Assembly (NCBI GenBank): GCA_013202525.1
Contig: JABMQS010000119.1
Coordinates: 1 to 35,715, forward strand
DNA: 35,715 bases
DNA from: Candidatus Omnitrophota bacterium
Lineage (GTDB): Bacteria; Omnitrophota; Gorgyraeia; JABMRG01
Direction: 5' to 3'
Shown one piece after another: positions 28,832-35,715 of this stretch (position 1 is its first letter; each line of letters opens with the position of its first letter). The notes under the pieces are model-generated. The model saw only the letters and a list, made by a program, of their open reading frames with translations. It did no database searches and was not told where the DNA came from. The position numbers and the translations under genes are program-made.

Positions 28832-29079
28832 AGAGGATAAAGCTTACCAGGCAGGAGAAGGTTATTGAAAACAGTTTGCTGAAGCAGGAATATGCGAATG
28901 TATCGAAAAAAGAGTTTGATTCTATCGCAGAGTCAATAGTCGCTAGAAAAAAAGACGCGGTATTGAACATAAGGGTTAACAGCAGGGACCTGTCGAGCAT
29001 TAAGCAAAAAGCAAAGAAATTTGGTGTAAAGTATCAGACCTTTATATCGGAGTTGCTGCATAAAGTAGCACAGGCCTAG
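28828..29079 (+). CDS. Ribbon-helix-helix-type antitoxin (BrnA/CopG-like)
   Basis: C-terminal LNIRVNSRDLSSIKQKAKKFGVKYQTFISELLHKVAQA; overlaps the toxin ORF. Confidence 0.75.
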   Translation: MKRIKLTRQEKVIENSLLKQEYANVSKKEFDSIAESIVARKKDAVLNIRVNSRDLSSIKQKAKKFGVKYQTFISELLHKVAQA

Positions 29080-29175
29080 AATGTAACCCCGCTGGTATTT
29101 TTGTTTGCTCTAGGGGTATTTTTTCTGGTATAATACGTGACGCTATTATAGAGATTGCTTTGTTTAGACTTGTCT

Positions 29176-29201
29176 GGATTCCCGCTTTCGCGGGAATGAC
29201 A
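29176..29201. repeat. Dispersed hairpin repeat, single copy upstream of tRNA-Arg
   Basis: GGATTCCCGCTTTCGCGGGAATGACA. Confidence 0.85.
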
Positions 29202-29205
29202 TAGT

Positions 29206-29282
29206 GCGGCTGTAGCTCAGTGGATTAGAGCACTAGTCTACGGAACTAGGTGTCGCAGGTTCGAATCCTGCCAGCCGCGCCA
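29206..29282 (+). tRNA. tRNA-Arg (anticodon ACG), CCA encoded
   Basis: Acceptor GCGGCTG/CAGCCGC, anticodon arm CTAGT-CTACGGA-ACTAG, T arm GCAGG-TTCGAAT-CCTGC, 3' GCCA. Confidence 0.95.
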
Positions 29283-29330
29283 TCCTACGCCTCGAAATGT
29301 AAGAAGTTCATGGAAGAAGGCTACGGATGG
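29280..29330. repeat. Inverted-repeat structure directly after tRNA-Arg
   Basis: CCATCC-TAC-GCC ... GGC-TAC-GGATGG. Confidence 0.6.
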
Positions 29331-29355
29331 TAAACCAGCCTAGTGATATAATAAT

Positions 29356-29802
29356 ATGGATGATGCGGTATATATGAAAGAGGCGCTGAAAGAGGCGCAG
29401 AAGGCGTTTGATGAGGATGAGGTGCCTGTGGGTTGTGTCATTGTGCACGATGGCAAGATCATCGCACGGGCCCATAACCAGATAGAGACGCTAAAAGACC
29501 CCACTGCCCACGCTGAGATGATAGCTTTGACCCAGGCTGCCTCAGCATTAGAAACTAAATGGTTGAATGGCTCTACTGCCTATGTTACAATTGAGCCATG
29601 CCTTATGTGTGCCGGTGCTTTTGTATTGGCACGCATAAAGAAGTTGGTATTTGGAGCAGAGGACCCGAAGACAGGCGCATTTGGTTCAGCGCACGACATC
29701 CTTAAGAGTGAAAAGCTTAATCATAGATTTGAAGTCTCATCTGGTGTGCTAAAGCCAGACTGTTCTTTTATAATATCGGAGTTTTTTAAGAAGAAGAGAT
29801 GA
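29356..29802 (+). CDS. tadA: tRNA adenosine(34) deaminase
   Basis: MKEALKEAQKAFDEDEVPVGCVIVHDGKIIARAHNQIE, DPTAHAEMIAL, EPCLMCAGAFVLARIKKLVFGAEDPKTGAFGS. Confidence 0.95.
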   Translation: MDDAVYMKEALKEAQKAFDEDEVPVGCVIVHDGKIIARAHNQIETLKDPTAHAEMIALTQAASALETKWLNGSTAYVTIEPCLMCAGAFVLARIKKLVFGAEDPKTGAFGSAHDILKSEKLNHRFEVSSGVLKPDCSFIISEFFKKKR

Positions 29803-29803
29803 T

Positions 29804-29894
29804 GGAGAGGTGGCTGAGCGGCTGAAAGCGGCTCCCTGCTAAGGAGTCGGCCCTATTGCTGGGCCCCTGGGTTCAAATCCCAGCCTCTCCGCCA
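29804..29894 (+). tRNA. tRNA-Ser (anticodon GCT), CCA encoded
   Basis: Acceptor GGAGAGG/CCTCTCC, anticodon loop CTGCTAA, long variable arm GGCCCTATTGCTGGGCC, 3' GCCA. Confidence 0.95.
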
Positions 29895-30273
29895 TCAGCC
29901 TTCGCTTTTATGACACGTAGACAACTTGAAAGCTACGGCTGATTTTTAAATGACATGTATTACGTATACATATTGAGAAGTAAGAAAGATAGAGACCGAT
30001 TCTATATCGGCTATACAACCGATTTGGATCGCAGGCTAAGGGAGCATAACGAGAGCAGATCCTTGTATACTAAGCGGCATGCTCCTTGGTGCGTAGAAAC
30101 GTACATTTCTTTTAGTAGCAAAGAGTTAGCTAAAGATTTTGAAAGATACCTTAAAAGTGGCTCAGGTAAGACCTTTGTTAAACGAAGGCTGATGGCGGCC
30201 TTGCGATAGGGCACCGTAGGCTGCAATTAGCTTACGTGTAATAAAGCCGAAGGCGGCCCAGCCTCTCCGCCAT
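29879..30273. mobile_element. Candidate tRNA-Ser-associated mini-element with GIY-YIG ORF
   Basis: 17-bp direct repeat CCCAGCCTCTCCGCCAT (29879-29895, 30257-30273). Inverted repeats 29898-29938 / 30214-30254 (31/41 matches by hand) enclose the ORF. Confidence 0.75.
29955..30209 (+). CDS. GIY-YIG nuclease domain protein (single domain)
   Basis: MYYVYILRSKKDRDRFYIGYTTDLDRRLREHN ... KELAKDFERYLKSGSGKTFVKRRL. Confidence 0.92.
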   Translation: MYYVYILRSKKDRDRFYIGYTTDLDRRLREHNESRSLYTKRHAPWCVETYISFSSKELAKDFERYLKSGSGKTFVKRRLMAALR

Positions 30274-30312
30274 TCTGTTTCGCCCTTCAGGTTAAGCAGT
30301 TAAAGAAGTAGA

Positions 30313-30350
30313 AAAAAAGAGCGGCTCATATTAAACGAGCCGCTCTTTTT
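30313..30350. terminator. Terminator of the - strand operon (symmetric, may work on both strands)
   Basis: AAAAAGAGCGGCTC-atattaaac-GAGCCGCTCTTTTT. Confidence 0.9.
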
Positions 30351-30361
30351 ATGATTATGTC

Positions 30362-31765
30362 TTAGAAGCCGATATGTCCTCTGAGGCCAAGTATCGTGAT
30401 GGCGCTATTTCTTTTTTCACCGCTCACAACATAGTCATCGCCAAAGGGGTTCCATACTACCTGCAGATCCGGCGAAACAAAGAGCATATCATTTACAGCC
30501 CATGAGTAGTATATTTCAAAGTGGCCTTCGTCTTTTGCCTCCAGGTTTGAGCCGCCATATTCTTTATACTTATCGCTTGGCATCACCCAACCGACAGCAC
30601 AGCCAATATTGTCTTTTTCCCTTCCCCAGGGCTTGCCGGTCACCTGGAAGCCCGCCGACCACGTCTGCTCCAATGATATGACGGTGCCTGCCGAGGAGAT
30701 ATTATCCGGGTCATAGACATCAGGGTTTTCCCAGCCATATCGGCCGAATACGCCGATAATATCGGTGATCTCCTGGTCTATTGTTACACCAAAGCCGTAG
30801 CCATGTTCTTTGGTCTTTGATCTATCGCTCCATTGCGTATAGTATGTATTCCTGAGCCAGCCGTATACCCTGTAGTTTCCGGTGCGTCCGCTTATGGTCG
30901 GCTTTATATTGAGCTCAGGTGTTATCTCCATGTGGTCTAATATATTATCCCAGCTGCCGTCGCCTGTAAATGCCTGCACCATAAACTCAAACCATGGCGT
31001 TTCATGCGGCTGTACATTTATCATGGCGCCGGGCGCCTTACTCGGCACATCCCATGTGGGGGCATTGTTGAATATGCTCCCCAGGAACTGCATACTGTCA
31101 TTATTGGCGTAGGCGTTTGTATCTACATAATCGGTCGGGTCCCATTTACCGATGGTCAGGGCGAGCTGCCTGTCGAGGAATTTCTGCTGATACCAGAATT
31201 TTGTCAGCCAGGCCCTGTTGTCTGTGTCATCGTTGTTATTATCCACGTTTGAGAATACTTCAAGGTCAGGTATTACGCTCAGGCCGTCGCCGCATTCCAG
31301 CTGTGCAAAGGCATGGCCGAATTCACCGATATCTCTGTCGAGCATTATGTCTATCTGGTAGCTACCGGCGGTTTTATTTTCCTTGTTATTTGGGGTGCGG
31401 TTTGCATCAATGGCATTCTGCACGATCATGGTGGCACAGGCGCCGATGTCCAGCTTTTCCAATTCATCCTTAACCTTTGCCGCAACATCGCGTTTTGCAG
31501 GCGGTTTTTTCTTAACAGCTTCTTTTACAGGAGGTTTTACCGGCTTTCCCTCAAGTTTATCCACCTTGGCTGCCAGCGCAGAGACCTGTGCCTGGAGCTT
31601 TTTTATGTATTCCATGAGCTGGGACTTCGAGGGTTCATTACCTTCGGAAAACCCCGCGTAGATGCTGCCGTCTGTATCCAGGGGCCTATCCCTGTCAGCA
31701 ATCTCCGCATAGGATGTACCGGCTATAAGAGAAAAGACCAGTACTAAAAGGATGCATCTTTTCAT
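30362..31765 (-). CDS. Porin, likely carbohydrate-selective OprB-type
   Basis: Signal peptide; coiled coil SQLMEYIKKLQAQVSALAAKVDKLEG; beta-rich barrel (LTIGKWDPTDYVDTNAYANND, WSAGFQVTGKPWGREKDNIGCAVGWVMPSD, FEIYYSWAVNDMLFVSPDLQVVWNPFGDD) ending in F. Confidence 0.82.
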   Translation of the reverse strand: MKRCILLVLVFSLIAGTSYAEIADRDRPLDTDGSIYAGFSEGNEPSKSQLMEYIKKLQAQVSALAAKVDKLEGKPVKPPVKEAVKKKPPAKRDVAAKVKDELEKLDIGACATMIVQNAIDANRTPNNKENKTAGSYQIDIMLDRDIGEFGHAFAQLECGDGLSVIPDLEVFSNVDNNNDDTDNRAWLTKFWYQQKFLDRQLALTIGKWDPTDYVDTNAYANNDSMQFLGSIFNNAPTWDVPSKAPGAMINVQPHETPWFEFMVQAFTGDGSWDNILDHMEITPELNIKPTISGRTGNYRVYGWLRNTYYTQWSDRSKTKEHGYGFGVTIDQEITDIIGVFGRYGWENPDVYDPDNISSAGTVISLEQTWSAGFQVTGKPWGREKDNIGCAVGWVMPSDKYKEYGGSNLEAKDEGHFEIYYSWAVNDMLFVSPDLQVVWNPFGDDYVVSGEKRNSAITILGLRGHIGF

Positions 31766-32649
31766 CTGCTTCCTCCTTTTTTATTTTCGGTTATATTGGA
31801 AAGGCAGACAGCTGCAGCACCGAGTATGGGTGCGTATTTTGTCTGCTGTGAGAATTCGATCTTTAACCTCTGCACCGATTTAGTAAAGGTGAAAGTCTTT
31901 ATCTGTTTCCACATGCTATCTTTAAAGAATTGTTTTGATGCCGCGATGGAGCCGCCTATGATTATAGCCTCCGGGTCCACGGCACACATTATCGTCTTTA
32001 CGATATTACCCAGGTGAAAGCCGAACTCCTCAAAGACCTTGAGGGCGGCCTTGTTGCCGCTTTTTGCCTTATCATAAAGCTTTCTGCCGTCTATATTGTG
32101 CATCCTGCTGAAGAAGAGGCTGCCGCAGTAGTCCTCGTAGCGTTTGTCTTTATAGAGTACCTCGCCGAATTCACCCGAGCCGCAGTTTGCATCTTCAAGA
32201 AGCCTGCCCCTGTTTATTATGCCGCCGCCTATACCGGTGCCGATAGCAAGGCCTACAAAATTCTCATATCTTTTGCCCTTGCCGTAGAGTTTCTCTCCGA
32301 TGGCAAAGCAGTTTGCGTCATTGTCGACAAAGGCCGGCACCTTAAACCTCTTCTCAAGCATAGATTTTAAAGGCACCCTCTTCCACGCCGGTATATTTAC
32401 GACATCATAGACTATGCCTTTTTTTCTGTCGACGACACTGGGCACACCCACGCCTATACCTTTTACCCTGCTGCTGAATATGGGGTCTATGGTACTCAGC
32501 AGCGCCTTCATTACTTTTTTGGCATCCCAGAGATCCTTTTTCCTGAGAAAGACGTTTTGGTATTTTGTTACTTTTGAGCCGGCGACCAATCCGGAGGCGA
32601 TCTTCGTCCCGCCCATGTCTATGCCTATGATGTGTGGACTATTCGGCAT
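31762..32649 (-). CDS. ROK family sugar kinase
   Basis: IGIDMGGTKIASGLV, VDNDANCFAIGE, GLAIGTGIGGGIINRGRLLEDANCGSGEFGEV. Overlaps the porin start by 4 nt. Confidence 0.9.
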   Translation of the reverse strand: MPNSPHIIGIDMGGTKIASGLVAGSKVTKYQNVFLRKKDLWDAKKVMKALLSTIDPIFSSRVKGIGVGVPSVVDRKKGIVYDVVNIPAWKRVPLKSMLEKRFKVPAFVDNDANCFAIGEKLYGKGKRYENFVGLAIGTGIGGGIINRGRLLEDANCGSGEFGEVLYKDKRYEDYCGSLFFSRMHNIDGRKLYDKAKSGNKAALKVFEEFGFHLGNIVKTIMCAVDPEAIIIGGSIAASKQFFKDSMWKQIKTFTFTKSVQRLKIEFSQQTKYAPILGAAAVCLSNITENKKGGSR

Positions 32650-32661
32650 ATCTAAATCTCC

Positions 32662-33933
32662 TTATTCTTTCGCAGTGCTAAAGATGGTTTCATTTTGGAC
32701 AAGGGGTTTGGCAAAGACAGCGATAGAGAACATGTAGAGCAGTGTTATGTAGAGAACGCTCATCGCTGTTTTAAGGCCCAGTGCATCGCCCAGGGCCCCT
32801 ATTATAAGCGGTACTACCGCCCCTCCCATGATAGCCGCGCAGAGTATACCAGCGAATGTGCCGTGATGGGACGGCAGGGAGTTTAAGCCCAGAGAGAAGA
32901 TGCTCGGATACATGACCGACAGCATAAACCCGCAGGCAGGAAAGGCAATAAGGGCGACCTTGCCGGACCCAAAGAGGGCAAACGAAAGAGCGACAAAGGT
33001 CAGTAGCAAAGAGCCCCCGAAGACCTTTTTAACATCAAATAGTTTAAGCAGTGCCAGACCCAGCAGTCCGCCGACGGTCATCATGAGCCAAAAGTAAGAC
33101 AAGGTTTGCGCCCCGACGGTATCGGGGTCATAACCATGGTAGGTTTCCAGGAATTTGGATATCCAGTTACTAAACCCCTGCTCCGTCCCGACATAGGCAA
33201 AGATCCCGAAGAAGAAGAATATGACCGTCTTGTTTGAAAGCAAGCTAAGGAGCACGCTTTTGCCTTCGATCTTCTCATCCTCCTTGGCCTTGACTACAGG
33301 AAACTTTAAGAAGCAGAGCGCTATGACCATAAGCACAGATATGAGTGTCGATACCCAGTATATAGAGACCCACGGCAGGCCGGCCGGAACTACCCTGTTT
33401 AAGAAAGCAAGTACAGGGTTTGAGATATCGGCCTTTTGAAGGTGGACTACCAGGTATGAAAATGCGACAGGGCTTACAAAGGATGCCAGGCCGAAGATGA
33501 GCTGGGCCAGCACGCTGTTAAAGGAGTAGTGCTCTTCGCCGCCGGCAGTCCTGAGCAAGGGGTTTATGACGACCTGCAGCATCGCCATTCCGCATCCCAC
33601 CAGAAACAGTGATGGCAGGAAGGTATAAAATGTAGGAAAGAGCACAAACAGAAAGTTTGCAATCGCCGCCAATACGAAAGCTGCGATCATTACCTTCTTT
33701 TCCCGGTACTTCTCCACCAGGTATCCTGCCGGTATGGACATAATACCGTATGCTATAAAGAATGCAAACGGCAGTATGCCGGCCATAGTAAGGGTCAATC
33801 CCAGTTCCTTCTCTGCATCGGGCAGGATAGGGCCTATTATGTTTGTCAGGAATGATATAACGAAAAAGGTAAACATAACCAGCCATACCATCACAAGACT
33901 TCTGTTGGCATTCTTGGCTTTTGCTTGAGCCAT
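32662..33933 (-). CDS. MFS sugar transporter (FucP/glucose-galactose-type)
   Basis: 12-TM-like; FFIAYGIMSIPAGYLVEKYREKKVM, GCGMAMLQVVINPLLRTAGGEEHYSFNSVLAQLIFGLASFVSP. Confidence 0.85.
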   Translation of the reverse strand: MAQAKAKNANRSLVMVWLVMFTFFVISFLTNIIGPILPDAEKELGLTLTMAGILPFAFFIAYGIMSIPAGYLVEKYREKKVMIAAFVLAAIANFLFVLFPTFYTFLPSLFLVGCGMAMLQVVINPLLRTAGGEEHYSFNSVLAQLIFGLASFVSPVAFSYLVVHLQKADISNPVLAFLNRVVPAGLPWVSIYWVSTLISVLMVIALCFLKFPVVKAKEDEKIEGKSVLLSLLSNKTVIFFFFGIFAYVGTEQGFSNWISKFLETYHGYDPDTVGAQTLSYFWLMMTVGGLLGLALLKLFDVKKVFGGSLLLTFVALSFALFGSGKVALIAFPACGFMLSVMYPSIFSLGLNSLPSHHGTFAGILCAAIMGGAVVPLIIGALGDALGLKTAMSVLYITLLYMFSIAVFAKPLVQNETIFSTAKE

Positions 33934-33948
33934 TATCTCCTCCTTCGG

Positions 33949-35019
33949 CTAAAAGGTTTCGGTTATCTTTTTAAGATTCTCCGGAGCATCGGGATTGCAA
34001 CCGCGCCTTACGGCAAGCTGCGCGACCATAAGATAGAAGGCCTGGATTATCATCAACGGGTCGCATAGTTTGTGGACACTTTTAGGAAGGGGCAGGTTCA
34101 GGGAAGATATCTCCTTTAACATCTTCTTTGGTATCTCATCCTTAGGAGAGGCAAGAAGTGTCCTGGCGCCCAGGTTCTTCATCTTTCTGGCTAAGTCTAT
34201 AATGCCCTTGAGCGAGTCATCGTCTTCTGTAAAGATAAGTACAGGATAGTCCTTCTTTATAAGCGCAAAGGGTCCGTGGAGCACTTCTGCTCCGCTGAAT
34301 GCCTCTGCATGTATAGAGCAGGTCTCCTTGAATTTCAGGGCAGCCTCCTGCGCTATCGGAAAACAGTATCCCCTTGCGATAACCAGTGTGTCTTGTATAT
34401 CTTTCAGGATATCTATCGCAGGCGACCAGTCCATGGAGAGGGCCTTCTCGAGAGAATCAGGCAGCTGCTTAAGGCCTTTGACAAGGCCGGAATCACCGGA
34501 GGAGAGAGCGGTCATGTGCAGCAGTGCGGTGAGCGTGGTTATGTAGCTTTTTGTCGCGGCAATGGCATTTTCCGGGCCGGCGCACAATGGTACTACATAT
34601 TCGCTCTCTTTGGCCAGGCGTGATTCAGGGTGATTTACAAGGCTGACGGTGATTGCACCGGCCTTTTTTGCCTGGGCCATTACCTCACATATATCCGGGC
34701 TTTCCCCTGATTGCGAGAGGCCTATGGCAAGTGCCCCCTTAAGACGCATTTTCGCTTTATAGAGTGTTAAGACAGAAGGCGCTGCCGAGGATGTAACGAG
34801 TCCAAATTTGGTCTCGATAAGATACTTGGCAAATGTCGCTGCATGGTCAGAGCTTCCCCTTGCGATAGTCACAGCAAATGGCGGGGGAGATTTCTTTAAG
34901 CGTTTGGCGAGGTCGGCGAGAATAGGTCCTGTTTTTTTGATCTGCTGCGCAACGAGTCCTGGGGTTTGCCTGGCTTCCTTTTCCATTAACGTCATCTTTG
35001 ACATGCGTATCTCCCCCAT
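33949..35019 (-). CDS. SIS domain protein, GlmS isomerase-like / NagB-II-type glucosamine-6-phosphate deaminase candidate
   Basis: MEKEARQTPGLVAQQIKK, IARGSSDHAATFAKYLIETKFGLV, IGLSQSGESPDICEVMAQAKKAGAITVSLVNHPESRLAKESEYVVPLCAGPENAIAATKSY, IARGYCFPIAQEAALKFKETCSIHAEAFSGAEVLHGP. Confidence 0.9.
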   Translation of the reverse strand: MGEIRMSKMTLMEKEARQTPGLVAQQIKKTGPILADLAKRLKKSPPPFAVTIARGSSDHAATFAKYLIETKFGLVTSSAAPSVLTLYKAKMRLKGALAIGLSQSGESPDICEVMAQAKKAGAITVSLVNHPESRLAKESEYVVPLCAGPENAIAATKSYITTLTALLHMTALSSGDSGLVKGLKQLPDSLEKALSMDWSPAIDILKDIQDTLVIARGYCFPIAQEAALKFKETCSIHAEAFSGAEVLHGPFALIKKDYPVLIFTEDDDSLKGIIDLARKMKNLGARTLLASPKDEIPKKMLKEISSLNLPLPKSVHKLCDPLMIIQAFYLMVAQLAVRRGCNPDAPENLKKITETF

Positions 35020-35044
35020 TTCATTTTATGTACCTATATAATAA

Positions 35045-35073
35045 ATTATACATTTAAACAGAAATAGGCGCAA
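35045..35073 (-). promoter_or_regulatory. Putative promoter of the - strand operon
   Basis: On the - strand: TTGCGC, 17 bp, TATAAT. Confidence 0.5.
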
Positions 35074-35195
35074 CAAAAATTCGCTTGGATAAACTAATAA
35101 TATTTCCTGATATGATTTTACCATTTGAAATGATGCCAAAGGGTGCTAAAATATATATCAGAGAGGTATGTTGTCAGGAGAAAGGAAGGGGAGGG

Positions 35196-35715
35196 ATGAG
35201 CAAAGACACTTTTAATAAGCTCGATAATGAAAGGCAGCAGGTTTTTGCTGTCCAGATATCTATATGGATAAGGTTCGCCCTGTTTTTCTTATCGCTTATC
35301 GTAGGTATGGCGGTAGACTCCATAGCGCTGATTTTAGATGCCTCCTGCAGCGCGGCGATGCTCTTCGGAGCATACTTTGCCCGCATGGCTATCAAGAAGC
35401 TGAACAAGCCTCCGGATGAGCATTACCATTTTGGCTATGGGAAATACGAACCCCTTAGTGTAGCAATCCAGAATATTGTCATAATCGTAACCTGCGTTGT
35501 AGGCATAAAATTTGCTATCCAGGATATAATACATGCTGAGAGCGTCAATCGTTTTGATATCCCGTCAGTAGCTGCCCTAATCGCCGGGGTCGTAGGATTG
35601 GCCACAGCCGCCTATTTGAAAAGGGTATCCAGGCGGACTCGTTCTCCGATAATGAAGGCTACAAGCACCCAGTGGTATATTGACGGGGCACTCGCATTAT
35701 GTATATGTGTAGGGT
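35196..35715 (+). CDS. Cation diffusion facilitator family transporter (3' end outside window)
   Basis: FALFFLSLIVGMAVDSIALILDASCSAAMLFGAYFARMAIKKLNKPPDEHYHFGYGKYEPLSVAIQNIVII; frame open to window end. Confidence 0.85.
   Translation, partial: MSKDTFNKLDNERQQVFAVQISIWIRFALFFLSLIVGMAVDSIALILDASCSAAMLFGAYFARMAIKKLNKPPDEHYHFGYGKYEPLSVAIQNIVIIVTCVVGIKFAIQDIIHAESVNRFDIPSVAALIAGVVGLATAAYLKRVSRRTRSPIMKATSTQWYIDGALALCICVG

Overview
The window carries a dense set of metabolic genes. Gene order and family assignments look like an uncultured bacterium, but I did not establish taxonomy. Left to right (+ strand): BatD (C-terminal part) and BatE-like; then a roughly 16 kb block of glutamine/2-oxoglutarate/nucleotide-amidation genes (glnA, isocitrate/isopropylmalate-family dehydrogenase, an NfnAB/glutamate-synthase-like pair, gdhA, lhgO-like, carB, guaA, purL, purF); DUF1846, a beta-barrel-like protein, DUF523 and small membrane/secreted proteins; an APC permease fused to a PTS EIIA domain; a fur-feoA-feoAB iron operon; a duplicated cysteine-motif protein interrupted by an in-frame stop; a BrnT-like toxin-antitoxin pair; tRNA-Arg(ACG)-tadA-tRNA-Ser(GCT) followed by a small GIY-YIG element. 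On the - strand there is an amino-sugar-type uptake operon (SIS isomerase/deaminase, MFS, ROK kinase, porin). A partial cation-diffusion-facilitator gene on the + strand closes the window. Main items of interest: (1) a candidate mini mobile element of about 378 bp, with a GIY-YIG ORF flanked by 41-bp inverted repeats and bounded by a 17-bp duplication of the tRNA-Ser 3' end; (2) a 75-bp (25-codon) in-frame palindromic insertion with an apparent 9-bp target duplication inside the NfnA-like gene; (3) two consecutive promoter-terminator modules upstream of that gene; (4) dispersed TGTCA...TGACA hairpin repeats in paired inverted arrangement; (5) the tRNA-Arg(ACG)/tadA substrate-enzyme linkage; (6) the secreted tandem-repeat protein with a stop codon after its signal peptide. 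All structures were read by eye; no searches or folding were run.
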